The notes beneath the pieces are model-generated. The model made no database searches. It saw only the letters and a list, made by a program, of their open reading frames with translations, and had not been told where the DNA came from. The position numbers and the translations under genes are program-made. 64,000 nt of DNA from Botrytis cinerea B05.10. Lineage: Eukaryota; Ascomycota; Leotiomycetes; Helotiales; Sclerotiniaceae. Shown one piece after another: positions 9,829-22,918 of this stretch. The stretch's first letter is position 1. Every line of letters starts with the position of its first letter. Location: NCBI RefSeq assembly GCF_000143535.2, contig NC_037324.1:682001-746000 (forward strand), given 5' to 3'.

Positions 9829-11095
9829 TAAATGTCGACTGGGATATTGAAAAAAACAACTCAACTGAAAGAGCGCCACCACACGCATTTGAGGTGGTTC
9901 TACGAAAACCTCAATATGCAATGAAGCAAGACTGAAATTCAGACTGGACCTCGAAAAAAGTGGGTATGGCGCTGATGTCAATCACCAGCTTGTAAAACGA
10001 CATCGAAGAGAGTGGTCTTTCGTGCACGTTCGCCTACATTCCTTTGGCTATGGTGATATCTCTACCATGGCTGCCTACCTCATAAAGACTCCTAGGATAG
10101 ATACCACCGCGAGGTTTCGCTTATTATTTTCGAGAGATATTTGGCAACCTTTGGTGGGAACTGACGGGTACGATTAAGGATAAATCGATATGCGACTTCA
10201 TGATGTAGGGATAGAAGACTATAGCTACAGTATCCCAAGACGGTGCCTCATACTAGGGATCCAATAACTTAGATGCAACACATCAAGCAAAGAGACTTCA
10301 AATCATGAAGAAGCTTGGTGTTTTACCTAGGGTATATATTTGAGGGAGAAAGTAGACTGTGTCCACATAGTACTTAATATGTAATATAATATAGATCAAA
10401 CTACCAGACCATACAATTCCTTGATCTCTGCCTGCGGAAACAGAGCTCTTGAAACTACTTTCTCGTATAATAAATGATTACAATATTTCCACAAAAGTAA
10501 TACACAAGAAAACTATAGAAATAGAACTATCCAGAACCTATCACATAGCTTACATATCTCATACAAAGTCAATGCAGAATATACCCTTGAGTATTTTACA
10601 AACAAAAAAACCACACGACACAACAAACAGTACACAACACAGAACCAACACGTCAAAATTAATGATTCATTTCCATTTTCTTTTTTATCGATATACAAAT
10701 ACACGCAGTGCAGTCAATACTACCACTCTTGTCCAGTGACTAGTCATAGTTCCTTGGTATCAGAAAGAAAGAAAGACATTAAAGCTTGAAACATCCCCAG
10801 TAAGAGCCTATTTTGTTTAACTTCCATCGTCCCAAAAATCAACGCCTAGACTCTCTTCCTCGACATATTCCACCAGTCTATGACAGAAGGACTAGTGAGA
10901 AAAGAAACAATACCAAGCTTCTTCAGTTGAAGTCTTTTTGCTTGGTAGCTTTCGAATAGTGCACGCCTTGCCATGCCATTCTCATACATACACCCATGTG
11001 AAGCCAAGCCGAAAAAAACCCCCCGAATGAAGAAACTAATCGATCCAATCCAATTGAACGCCAATCATCAATATCAATATCGCCATCAATTCCAA
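9829..11095. other. Intergenic, convergent 3' ends
   Basis: AT-rich spacer between ORC5 and the Arg/Ser-rich gene. Short ORFs near 10449-10739 are compositionally noise. No RNA gene is recognised. Confidence 0.5.
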
Positions 11096-13463
11096 TTAAA
11101 ACGCTTTTCCACCGACTCCCTCACCGGCCAAAATCCTCAAGTGACTCTCACTCAACTCGCTTTTCAAGCCCATACTTGCACTTTCTCGGCTCAATCTATC
11201 CCAGTGCTTCAATCCCTTCCTGAGTTTTTCTTGTTTCTGTTTAACTTCTTCTCTTAGAATATCCGCTTCTTCTTCCTTCTTCTTGAGGCGAGCTGCGAGA
11301 TCTGTGGGGATACCCGAAGCTGCTGGATCAATTCTTCCCCCAGGTATGATGGGTGAAATGCCTACCATTGCTGGGTGGATACGAGGTCCCGATGATGGTC
11401 CCGAGATAGAACCGCGGCTATGATATATACTGGAGGAATGCTGAAGAGAGGGACGAGACGAAACTGAAGTGCCTGCGCGAGGACCTGTGGGTATACCGGA
11501 GGGGCCTGTTGGTGCAGCAGGTGGAGTTTCTCGTGCTGGAGAAGGAGAAACACTTGGTGGAGGACGGGGTGGTGGCAAATTTGTTCTTGAATTTAAATCT
11601 GCGTTTGGTCGAGATGGCGGTGCTGCTCCCCACGATGAGGTATCTGGACGACTGTGACGCTCGTTGCTAAATGACGGCCGACCACCTCTCAATGAAGCGG
11701 AAGGGCCACGAGGTGGAGCGTAACCACGTGGGCCAGATGGAGGAGCGATGTGACCATTACCCTCTGAACCACTATTAGATCTCGAATTATAGTTTGAAGA
11801 AGGACCAGATGGGATAGGCGCAGCGAAGTTTCGACCGCCACTAGGTCCGGTTGGAGCTCGAAAAGTTGCCGCTGGTCCTCTAGGAGGCGATCTTGGAGCT
11901 GTGGGACGAATTGGTGAGCGATCCTTCGAAGCAGATCTCTCCTGCTTCACTTGTCTGTATGCCAGTCCTGTAGGAGATCGATCTCTGGTAGGTACCGGAG
12001 AACGTATCGCTTCACGAGTCGCTGCTTGCGTTAAAGCTTGTCTACTAGGGTGAACAGGTGGAGATGATCGACGAGAATTGGTGCCAGAACTTCTACCGGA
12101 TGATCTTTCCGAATCACGAAGTGCTGGCGAAGGAGATCGACGCCTGATCGGGGATGGTGATCTTCGGCGTATAGGTGAAGGTGAACGGCGTCGCCATGCT
12201 TGTGAACTTGGACCGAGGGGAGTGCGAACATCTCTGGGGTCGCGACTGCGGGAGCGTTGACGCCAAGAACCACCTCTTGGACCTGGAGGCGGCGACCTTC
12301 GAGGCAGGGGAGATCTAGCTCTGATGGGGGATCTAGGTCGAAGAGGTGTGCGATTACGATCAAAAGGTGACCTTGAACGGCGCCTGAAGATTGTTAGATT
12401 TGAATAATTTTAAGATTGACGTTATGTTGACGATATTAAAACTTTACCTTTCATCTCTTCTTGGTGACCTCAATCGATCTCTGCGGTCATCATCTCGTCT
12501 GGGAGAAAATCTTCTTGGAGTTCTGGCTCTTATTGGAGTTCGACCTCCTCGAAGTGGAGATCGGGGTCTGCCACGCCAAGTCATATCTCGAGGTGGTGAT
12601 CGGTCTCTTGCGCGATATGGTGGTGTCCTTGACCTACGCCTTGGAGAACGATCTCGTGCGCTAGGGTGATAACTGTCGCTGGATAAAGGTGGAGTTCGTC
12701 GATCTCTGCGAGGTGACCGATCTCTGTCGCGATCGGATCTGAAAGTGTCGGCTCGCGGTGGTGAACGTCGGTTATGATTAGGTCTATAAGATTCACCCGC
12801 TCCCAACCTTGTGACTTCGCCATCACCTCGGATATCTAATCTGCGATTTCCATTCGTTAGCACTTCCTTCCTAGCATTCAAAAAAGATCCCGCATTCCTC
12901 GGCCTTAGAGCGGCCTCGAAGTTCCAACAAGCCCTAATCGTGAGGTTCTCAACACGCGATAAGTCGATTTCTTCTTCAGCTCTGACTGGTGCGTATATTA
13001 CATCGTTGGTATTCTCAACTTTGGCCATTGATTTATTATTGCCTGAGCCAACATTCTTTTCGTTGCTAGCCGGGAGAGAGTTCAAGTGACTAGTCTGCGA
13101 GCCCCCCTCGTCACATAAGCTTTCATGGGCTCCAAAACGAGCATGAAGCTGGGCCTTGTGTAGAGCCAAATGATGAACACGAGCCGCTTCACCAGGCATA
13201 GCTCCAACTACAGACTCAGACGATATGAGGTATTTCCCTGTTCGCGCACGACTGATGAAATATTCCTCTCGTAACGGCTTCTCCCTAGAGCATTTATTGC
13301 TTTCTGGAAACCCTCGACCGGTGAAATGTTTTCTACAGGCGCAAATGTGGAAATCGGCAGCGCCTTGCGACCATGAACAATATTCGCGGCTTCTTTGAGC
13401 AAAGTAGTTGTGTGCGAATTGTATAGCTTCTAGGCATTCTTTCTGATGGTCTTCTGCGAGCAT
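11096..13463 (-). CDS. Arg/Ser/Pro-rich (SR-like) nuclear protein, 5' structure uncertain
   Basis: Two exons, 13463-12448 and 12383-11096 (intron 64 nt), join in frame to 767 residues. From about residue 215 the protein is dense in RSP/RSRD dipeptides and RRSPPR-type repeats, followed by Gly/Pro/Ser-rich sequence and a short charged coiled-coil near the C-terminus (LKKKEEEADILREEVKQK). This composition fits a splicing-associated SRRM- or SR-like factor, probably nuclear, but no RRM is seen. The N-terminal 100 residues are doubtful. An overlapping frame (13433-13208) also reads like protein, and a candidate upstream exon lies at 13814-13665, so the real 5' end may be spliced differently. Confidence 0.7.
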
Positions 13464-13664
13464 TTATATAACGGTAGCTTCTAACTAATCTGCAAATAAC
13501 GTGTGCTGCGTGTTTGCTCTTGGAGGTTTTGGATTTTGTATTGATATGTTGTAGGTTCCTTTATGTTTTATGGTGCCCCGGCAATAATATATGCATTCAA
13601 TGTCGATGTGCTATGTTGCTATCCGGATACTATATACATGTGAATAAAGTAAATTGGAACTAAC

Positions 13665-13814
13665 CTTCTGTCTCGTCCTCTGTCCATCTTGAACTCCTCG
13701 TAATATATCCCGTGAATGTCCGTTCGAACTTTCCTCGGATGAGTTAAAATATGCTTCAAATTTTAGGAGTATATCGTCTGAAATCGTTGTTGCGTCATGT
13801 AAATATTTGAACAT
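13665..13814 (-). other. Candidate first exon of the Arg/Ser-rich gene
   Basis: A 50-codon ATG-initiated stretch ends exactly at a GTTAGT donor. Its peptide (MFKYLHDATTISDDILLKF...) looks like a folded N-terminus. Joined to an acceptor at 13434 (GCCTAG) it would continue as KLYNSHTTTLLKEAANIVHG in the frame alternative to the 13463 ATG. A CACGTG at 13935-13940 lies about 120 nt upstream, as at other genes here. How this frame would rejoin the RS-rich frame is unresolved. Confidence 0.4.
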
Positions 13815-14159
13815 AAAATGGCGTAGAGTGAATTAAGATGTGATGAATTATGTCGCAGTTTCCAAAGCTCCAAAAACAATTTCCAAGCTGTTGACACTGC
13901 ACTAGCGGCCGCTTTGTTCCGAGAACGTCAATATCACGTGTAGACGAGAGAATTGAACAAGATGTTGATTTCTTGCATTCTTGTGTCGAGATCTTTTGTA
14001 CAATTGAATGCTAGGAACAATAAGTACAAGGAGTATCAATCGAAAAATCTAGTTCACACACATTTCCATTGCCTTCCCAGTATTCTGATATTACATACGA
14101 AAAGCACCAGTAGTGCCTTTGCCAACCCCCATTCAACGCCGCATTACATCTTTCCCAAC

Positions 14160-15974
14160 TTAAAATCTGTAGGACCTTTCTCTCTTCTCGCCTCGTTTTT
14201 CTTCATCTCTCTTTTGTTTCTTCCTGCTCTCTTGAGCAATCATATCACTCAAATCTTCATCGTATTGCCAAGCTCCTCGTTCCTCTTTCTTTTGAGCCTC
14301 AAACCTTCGTTTTACTTCTTCCTTACTTATACCATCCTCATTCTGTAAAGAATCTGGATCCAACGCAACATCTACATCTCCTGGCTTCTTCCTCTTTTTG
14401 GTATCTTCTTGTCCTAATACTGGTAAATGTGCATTTTGACCAGCGCGAACATCATAAGCTCTTTCACCACCAAAGAAGCCTTCAGCGCGGATCTGGCGTT
14501 CAGGGATGACAGTATAAGCAGATCTTGGGTGGGTAGACTCTTCGGTCTCGGTTCCCCTCTTTTGTTTACGAAGATCGAAGTCTCCACCAACACTCATCTC
14601 ACCAGGGTATTCCGATGGTACAGTTGATGCCATACCACCTGGTGTTTCTGTACCACTAGGCGTTTGCAATCCACCAACATCCTCCTCATCACCTTCCTCT
14701 TCCTCCTCGTCGCTCTCTTCTTCTTCTTCTGACTCTTCTTCAGGTGCTTGTAACTCACCCCACAGTGTTCTCTCAATAGGTTCACCTGCTTGGTTGTTAA
14801 CTTGTGGTTGAAGAACACCAAAAATATCTCCTCCATAAAGGGGTCGATTGAACTCATCAACCGGGGGTTTTCCATAACCACCAGGATGAAATCCCCATGC
14901 GCCACCCGGCGGAGGTGGTGCATTTAACCCGGGAATCTTAAGTGAAGGATACGAAGGGGGTGGGCCGAAACGTTGTTGGTTGATTAACCATGGAGGTGGG
15001 GCTCCAGGTGGAATATTTAATGCGTCTTTGAGGTCGTCGCTCAACTCGCCAGGTCGCAAATGTCGTAGGTTTGTCTCGTACTCCTTTCCCTCGTAGTAAA
15101 CCTCACCATAACGTGTTAGTTCCGGCTTTGTTTGAAACCGGAAGAAAGCTTCATACAACTTTTGATAATCAATATCCAGTTTTCCCATCTTTGGCTGCAC
15201 CCTTTCTCTTTGCTTCTGTTTTAAACTAGCTCCATCCTGTTTTTCCAACACAGCGTCACGCATTTCGGCGATACCAGTCTCCTGAATGAACTTCGGAAGA
15301 GAGAATGGAGCCTTCTCAACACCACGTTTCGACGATAAATACTCGCGCTTAAGAGACCAATGATTCGGCACTGGAACGACATTTCGGTATGATTTGATAT
15401 GAACAAGTAATCGAGGATCCGAAGCTGAGGTATCTGTCCAATCTACAAGCTCTGGCTTCCTCACGAGAGCTTTCAGTTCTGCAACAGAAAGCTTGTCTCT
15501 CTCCTTCCTCTTCTTTTTAGATAACTTGGGCTCTTTGTCTGCTTCTTCGTCCTCGTCTGGAATTTCGTCATCACCATCGAAGAATACTTCACCCTTGTCG
15601 CCGATGTCTACATCTTTCGCAGCCTGGTCTTCCTCAGCAGTAGCACCAAATCTGTCCATGATGTTCTTGAACATGGCAAAATTTGGATCATCTTCAGAAA
15701 TATTAAAGCCTGCAATGTCTGCTTCCAAAGGATCTTCGTCATTTTTGACTTGTTCTTCGTCGCTCTTAATCGGTTTCTCGGTGGTTTCAGCAGGCTCAAT
15801 TGCCTCGACTTTTGGCTCTGTATCATTTGGAACATCTGCTTCTGGTGTTGGGGTCACCTAGAAATCATTAACGCTTGTAGTTGCCAATGATGGATTTGGA
15901 CTAACCTGTGCTGCTTTCTTCTGCTCCTTCTTCTTTGCGCGCCGCATCTGGTTTTTGGTCATTTTCGGCGCCAT
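14160..15974 (-). CDS. Splicing factor 3b subunit 2 (SAP145/Cus1)
   Basis: Exons 15974-15906 (23 codons) and 15857-14160 with a 48-nt intron encode 588 residues. The protein is a core component of the SF3b complex of U2 snRNP, contacting the branch-site region. The basic N-terminus is followed by an acidic, Glu-rich stretch, the conserved DUF382 block at about 160-285 (YRNVVPVPNHW, DIDYQKLYEAFFRFQ) and the PSP proline-rich block (PGELSDDLKDALNIPPGAPP, about 290-345). An acidic EEES-type run and a Lys/Glu-rich tail follow. Length matches fungal homologues. The GTG at the start of exon 2 is an internal valine, not the start. Confidence 0.95.
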
Positions 15975-16420
15975 CTTTGCGACCTGGGGGGCCACAAGCC
16001 CAATTGACAAGATTTTTACTTAAATTCGGACAAATGGTCTCTTCTTCGAGCTTCGTATCAGTATATTTGGTATTTGAGTTTCATATGATAGCTCTGTGAT
16101 TAAATAATTTGTCGATAAGAGATGAAATAAGAGCTCGTCGCGATGCTTGATGTAGGTATTATCGAAGAGAGTCAATATCAAATCGCGATTATTTTAGCGT
16201 CGGTAAATCCCGTCAGAAATTACGAAATCTAGAGCCGGTGCTAATTAAGTAACAACTTTTAGTCGTCCTATGAGTACGGTATCGTCATTATTCGTTGATA
16301 CAATCGGATTGTGAATGCTCTCATGTCAACGTTGCAAATAATTTGAAACTACAATCAATACCTTCCGCGCGCGATGAACGTTTCGGATGATAGTTCCAAT
16401 CCATAGTTATATATTCTACA
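15975..16420. promoter_or_regulatory. Divergent promoter of SF3B2 and the TPT-family transporter
   Basis: A 446-nt head-to-head spacer. No distinct motif can be named with confidence. Confidence 0.5.
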
Positions 16421-18189
16421 ATGCCTCATTCGACTCGAGGTCCTTCACCTGGTCGAATTGCACAAACGAGCTTCAAATTTCCTGGTGATACGAAGGCCAG
16501 CTCGCGCACATCCATGGAGAAGTTTCCAGACCTCGATACATCCGATACATTCGATCAATATGATGGACAATTTTCTTATAACTCACGAAAGTCCAATGGA
16601 TATCCCGGTGGTGGTCCTCCTCCCGTGGATCGTTGGCAGCCACAAAGAAATGGTAAAATGAGAGGGGATTCTTGGACCAATGGAGAATCGAATAATGGGA
16701 GAGGACACAGAAAACAAAAGAGTTTGAGTGATGCATTTAAGACAATTAAGGCGAGAAAGGGGAGTATGAGTGCAAATGTACATGAGATTTCGGATGCCCT
16801 AAAGGCGCCAGTCTCTCCTAAATTAATTGTTTGTAGACGCCTCCCACATATAGTTAACAAACACTAATTCAATTCGTCCAGGTCTTGTGTATAGTATGGT
16901 ATCTTTCAAGCGCCTTGACAAACACGTCTTCGAAATCGATTCTAAATGCTTTCCCCAAACCTGCGACTCTTACTCTCATACAATTTGCATTTGTCGCATT
17001 CTATTGTCTGTTCTTCTCCTGGCTTTCCGCGACTTTTCCACAACTCAAGAATGCAATTCCAGCTCTACGACATGGAATTCGGTACCCCACAAGAGAAGTC
17101 ATTATGACCACACTACCTCTAGCTGCTTTCCAAATCGGTGGTCATCTTCTATCTTCCACGGCGACAGCTAAAATCCCGGTCTCACTCGTGCACACAATCA
17201 AAGGGCTTTCCCCCCTATTCACAGTGGTCGCATATCGTCTTATATATAACATTCGTTACCCAGTGGCTACATATCTCTCCCTTGTACCCCTCACACTCGG
17301 CGTCATGCTCGCCTGTTCCGCAGAATTTAGGGGAAACATATTTGGCATAATCTACGCTTTCCTAGCAGCCATAATCTTTGTCACCCAAAATATATTTTCC
17401 AAAAGGCTCTTCAATGAAGCCGCAATCGCAGAAGCAGCTGGTCAGCCACGTACCAACAAACTAGATAAGCTCAATCTTCTCTGCTACTCGTCGGGTCTCG
17501 CTTTCCTTGTTACGTCACCCATTTGGTTCTGGTCGGAAGGTATCACTCTCTTAAGTGATTTCTTTCATGATGGGTCACTTGATTTGAGTTCCCACCCCGA
17601 AGCCTTCGACCATGGACGCCTAGCCCTCGAGTTTGTCTTCAACGGAACGTTCCACTTCGGTCAAAACATCATTGCATTTGTTCTCCTTAGCATGGTTTCA
17701 CCTGTCACTTATTCTGTTGCCTCCCTCATAAAACGTGTCTTCGTTGTTGTAATTGCTATAATCTGGTTCCAAAACCCTACAACCAAAATTCAAGGTTTGG
17801 GCATTGCCCTCACATTCTTCGGTCTATATCTCTACGATCGTACCAAGGGTTCCAACAAAGCAGATCGCAAAGCCAAATTGCTAAACATCAAAGAAGAATC
17901 TCTTCTCCCTCTAAACACAACCTCCAGTAGACTCACTCCCGACACTCAGGCCCAAGTCCTCTTCGAATCTCCAATTCAAGCACGGGGTGGTGGCTACTCG
18001 TTATCGTCTGGAAACTCAGACAATAAGAGATCAGATGAAAATTCATTTGACAAAAATGGAAGGTTAAGGGGTAGTAGTAATGCTTCTTGGTTACCGCCCG
18101 GAACGAAACAGGAGGATACTTGGAAACCGAGAGAGATTATTGCGAATGGACCTGGGAACGGAAATGGGAATGGCATTTCTGTTAAATAA
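16421..18189 (+). CDS. Triose-phosphate-transporter family membrane protein, Sly41-like
   Basis: Exons 16421-16828 and 16882-18189 (53-nt intron, GTTTGT donor) encode 571 residues. A 130-residue hydrophilic N-terminal tail precedes about ten hydrophobic helices, from VLCIVWYLSSALTNTSSK to GIALTFFGLYLYDR. The TPT/DUF250 features are clear: NTSSK in the first helix, the SLVHTIKGLSPLFTV segment and the SVASLIKRVFVVV segment. Family members exchange phosphorylated sugars or nucleotide sugars in plastid or Golgi membranes; yeast Sly41 is an ER/Golgi member linked to Ypt1. The substrate here is unknown. The Gly/Ser/Asn-rich C-terminal tail (about 470-571) is cytosolic-looking and long for the family. 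Confidence 0.88.
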
Positions 18190-19257
18190 AGTGCTTGTCA
18201 TTTGGAGTTTAATAATAGAGGAGATGGATTTTGATTTTGATTTTTGATTTTTCGGTTATTTTATGCTATTCTAGTTACTTTACTTGCTAGATAGATACCT
18301 GTTTATGATATCAACGAAAACGCGAATGCGCAAGCAAGCAAAGCATTACACGCAGTGTCGGGGATATATATAGATACCCCATCTGAGGTACGCACGAAAT
18401 GCACATGAGAAGGAGTAATGGGCGTTAGGACAATATTAGAACATCTTGAATATGGTTTCTAAAGTCGCACAGACTGACTCTGTCAATAGCCTACTGATGG
18501 GAGTTTTCGGATCGGCGTTATGCTATAGTACGAGATTAGATTAGAATGGAATGGATTGGGGATATGATGTGTATATATAGAGAGAGTAGTTGAATAATTG
18601 ATATCTAATGCAGAGGCAGTGCAATGTGCAGGAGATGTAGACGCATTGCAAGTGACGATATCCATGGAAAGATTTTGAAGTTAGTGTTGCTTTCGGCAAA
18701 GTAGGTCAAGTTTGAGACTTCCTCCCCGGTGAGCTCTAGAATTTCTGACAATCTTTTCTCAATCATCAATCCCACAGAGAATATAGAATCACATCACATC
18801 ACACACCACGATGCCAGTCTACTTATACCAAAAGGCATGTGTGATGTATTCAAAGCCAAATAGAATTTATACAGCCATACCTTGTATGCGTACTATAATA
18901 CAACGCGGAAGAAAAGCTAGCATCCTCATCCTGGTATGTAATCGTGATTCGTATGTGTAAATCCGTTCAACAATGCTCCGCAAAGAAGCTGACCTAGCAA
19001 GCCCTAAACAATCCATGCAGTTGTGATACCCATCCCTTCCTATGCCATCCTAATCATATGTTCATAATTCGTAGCGCCCTTTCCATCCATCCAACCCATA
19101 CATATGAGCCTAGCCCAACCTTTCCCTGACATTTCCTCATGCACTCATAATACACATGTCCCCTCCTTTGACTCCCTTTGCTTCCCCTCTAACTATAATC
19201 AACATATTAAGAAAAATTGCAAATCATGCTCCATTTCCGTTGCGCCTCAAATTTCAA
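18190..19257. other. Intergenic, convergent 3' ends
   Basis: AT-rich spacer between the transporter and the F-box/LRR gene. No gene or structured RNA is recognised. Confidence 0.5.
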
Positions 19258-21821
19258 TCACCAAGCCACTCCCTCCTCCACAAACCCATCGTCACCATCC
19301 CAGTCGTCATCACCTTCAGGCTCACTGTCTAGAAAGTCCGCCTCGCCGAACTGCGTCTCCGCCGGCCTTAAATTATCAATTCTGACATTAACCACCTCAC
19401 ACATTCCTTGAATCACATTTTGCTTTTGTTTCGCCTTGCCCTTGCTATTCACATTCCGATTCATACCCTTGCTCTCACCTCCGCCGTCCATATCCTCATC
19501 ACTCACATCTTCATCTCCATCTTCATCTCCCAAATTAGGAGTCTGGGGTGGCGAAGAAGGAAATCCGTCGATCCCCGCAGTAATTTTCAACAAACGAACT
19601 TCCCGGGAAGCGCGTTGACTTCGGGCAACTTCGCGAGCTGACGGAATTGATCTAGATGGAGGAGGAGGGGTGGATATCGCGCCATCATCATCATCATCAT
19701 TGTCCTCTTCCTCTTCTTGCTCTTCGTTGTCAATTTCATCGCCAGAATTGTCAGGGCTTTCAGCATAATTGGTTGTACGTTTAGCGCGTGTGCTGTGACG
19801 GAGTGGGAGAGATTGCCTCTTTGGTCGGGCTTTTTGTTTCTTTGTGGGGCTTTGGCTCTGATCGGTATCTTGGGTATCTGGTTCCGGTTTGTAAAGTTCG
19901 ACTCTTGGTAATTGCGAAGCTTTCAAAAAATGCTTTGGGGGATCACAAACCCTCTTAAAAACTTGTCCCAAAGTGCCGATCCATCTATCTCTAAAAGCGG
20001 CCCTGTCTCTCCATGCGATGTTGATGCTTGTCTGTAGAATCAGAATTCGGAGATCCGAAAGCTCGCCTGCACTGTCCAACAAACTTTGAAAGAACATTTC
20101 TGCGGCTTGTTTGTCCCATTTGCGTAAATTGAGAAGCTCAAGAGATTGGAGTGTAGTTGGCCATACAGGAATTTGATCACTCGTGAGTAACTGATCATAA
20201 TCCGGCTCAGCACTGTGATATGAGATATGTGCATCGAAATATTGAAGGTCCATTCTTAAAACTTCCAGATACGGACATGCTGCACCTAGTGATGGCAGAA
20301 AGGCCAGACTTAAGGCAGAGTTATGATTGAGCGTGAGGCAGCGAAGTTGTCTACCACTAGTCAGGAGATATTCGCCAAGCATTTCAGCAGTGACTTCCCA
20401 GCAATTAGTGATTTCCAAGTTTCGCAAATTTGATGGTAGGAGGGGCATCAATTTCGCATTAAGCAGCGTTGACGATTCAAAAATCAAGTGTTCCAGTACC
20501 TCCAGGGCGGAAATCGCTCCACCCAATAATTCTTCAAGTTTGGGGTCCTCCTCGCCTTTTTTAGGGTGCCGAATTTGGTAATTGACAAACGCAACCTTCT
20601 TTAGTCCGATGAAAGATGGCTTAAGATGAATCTCGCGAATCTTTTCAATGGGCCACTTCTTACCTGCTAATCTGGACGACCAACGCCAGCTTCTCAGTTT
20701 GCAAAGACTGGTTTTGTCTCCTTTAGTAATATCTGCAACTGGTTCAACATGCTCTAGTGCTTCGAAGACCGTAGCTGGGTATTCCCATCTAATAGAATCG
20801 TCAAGTTGTTTGAAAGGCTTTGAATCTTTCTGGTCGTAAAACTCCAGATCCGCCAATCTTGGCAAGTCCTTTATTAAGCCATGCAAATCCAGAAGTCCAC
20901 TGCCAGGTAAAGAATAGGCAGCAACTTGCCTGACTTCAATGCGAAGGTTGACAACTTTCTGTCTGTAGCCGAACGCCAACATCGCAGGGTCGGATTTGAG
21001 TAAATCTACGAGTCTAATCATACAATCAGTTTGGTCGCTTTCACCGGAATTTTTAAGGTTACTTACCGATGTGCTTTATCCATTGGAACAAGAGGAGGCG
21101 AATTGTACAATACTGTAAAGGCTGGCTCGGCGAATCCCCGACACAGATATGCGACATCTAGTAGCCATTTCCCAGATGGAAGAGGTTGAAAGGTTCTTTC
21201 TTCGTACAGTGGATATGTGGCGTACTCAAATATTTGCACAAGGACATGATATGGAAGAGTCTGCCATGGCGGAACAGCTTCAGTATTTTCTACGAGCACA
21301 ACTGGCGATTGAACTCGAGATCTTTTCGACGAGGTTGATTTGATTTGTTTTCTTCTCTTCGGCGTTGATTCATGGGAACTGCATTGGCTTCGCTTGGCAG
21401 AAGAACGAGAGTGTGAAGCATTTCGGGAGAGTCTTACGCGGGGCGTATGAATTGCGCCGCTATAGGATGGTTCGTTATCTTCGTTTTCGTCTTCTTCCTC
21501 CTCCTCCTCCTCCGAATCATGGTCAGTCGATGATTCTGCGTATGAAATTACCGGCTTCTGCCGAGTGCTTTTCGTAATAGCTACGTGCGGTTTATTATTC
21601 GCAGACCGAGGTTCCCGCACATTTTGGGTGCGTGGCCGAGAGCGTCTAGCAGGTGGCGCATGAGAGATGTCACTATGTGATAGTTCATCGACATCGTCAT
21701 TTTCTTCCTCTTCTAGATCGTCATCGCTGGTCGGAGGTTCCGCGTATGAAAAAGTAGGGTTTCCTCTGGTAGATCGAGGTGGGGTCCGCAGAGCTCGAGT
21801 AGATATCGAAGATCTAGCCAT
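19258..21821 (-). CDS. F-box/leucine-rich repeat protein with acidic tail
   Basis: Exon 1 (21821-21067) and exon 2 (21013-19258), with a 53-nt intron (GTAAGT donor), give 836 residues. The first 180 residues are low-complexity, with two acidic runs and basic Ser/Arg-rich segments. An F-box-like motif follows at about 192-215 (PPWQTLPYHVLVQIFEYA). Residues 260-560 contain degenerate leucine-rich repeats (LRNLEITNC, LRCLTLNHNS, LEVLRMDLQY, LQSLELLNL, LRILILQ). The C-terminal 270 residues are charged and disordered-looking. F-box proteins usually recruit substrates to SCF ubiquitin ligases; the target is unknown. Confidence 0.87.
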
Positions 21822-22918
21822 GCCTATAGAATTTGGTAGCTTGCTGGTTGGAACTCATGAAGGTGGTGGTGCGAGTTGAAGAAGCTGAAATAGACAATTG
21901 CAAAGACGGTATATCTTTGTACAGCAGCGGTACGGTTTTTTGCTAGTAAGTCTCGAATGCAGGCACGTATGGTTTGCAGACGAAGGGTTGTAAGGGTTTT
22001 GGCAATAAACGAACATGTACAGACTGGGAGAGCTTTCTTTACTCTTGCAAACAATGAGACGATTCACGGAGGTATTCATTGATGTTGATCTTCTTACCTG
22101 TGGACAAATCGCGATATCGGTTAATCCGATAAGAAATTTAAGGTTGAAGCTAAGAGCACGCAATCCCTGTACTTACCTCGGCAACTCCTTCCTTAAGGAG
22201 ACCTGCATCTCATGCTGCAAGAAATATTAACATATTAATGAATAAATGGCTCGATGCTGGTATAGGAGCCCTTATTCGGCTTTATTCAAGATATGCATGT
22301 TGATTCCTGAAATAGAGTATCAAGAGAGGCTTGGATATATACAGCTGTATTGATTCAAAATATTGACGCGACAACAACAACGAGTGACACCAAAGAACAT
22401 GTAACAACATCAATACAACCAATAATTCGGCCTCTTCTACTCTCTCGAGCTACCTGTAAAACATTCCTTACTACTTCTGACACTTTGATAGTGCACGCTG
22501 TCTATCTCTTCTACCTACCAGTAGGCACTCCTTCCCTCATTCAGTCTTCATACTGCTTCTTTCGAGCAACATTGTACTCGGATACTCCCACGACACGCTC
22601 TTTACCCACAAGGCTGTTTGGTCTTTTTTTCTGTTGAATCGCGTAACACTCCTTCCTGGTGTCAGGGTTTTCGAGTTACCCGTACCAAAACACGGCATTA
22701 CGCGTGCGATATTTCCCAAAAGCTTCATTGTTTTGATGCTGTGGGGTGACCCAAGTGCTCAACTAGTATCACTACACATAATCTTGGGCATTCAGCCGAG
22801 ACTTGTTCTGCTAGACCCCCTGTCGGTTAGAAATTGGGATTCACTTCGTCTTATCATTTCTTCTTCCCTTCCTTTTGAAAGGCGCGCAGAGGCCAGTGAA
22901 AGGTCGATCGATAATGAA
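21822..22918. promoter_or_regulatory. Divergent promoter of the F-box/LRR and Suz12 genes
   Basis: About 1.1 kb between the two starts. Pyrimidine-rich sequence from about 22400 to 22630 probably forms the Suz12 leader. The Suz12 frame stays open upstream to 22634 without family-like content, and an overlapping out-of-frame ATG at 22914 may act as a short uORF. Confidence 0.45.

Noticed and set aside
22634..22918. N-terminal extension of the Suz12 frame
   Set aside because: Reads like a translated pyrimidine-rich leader with no family similarity; the ATG at 22919 fits better.
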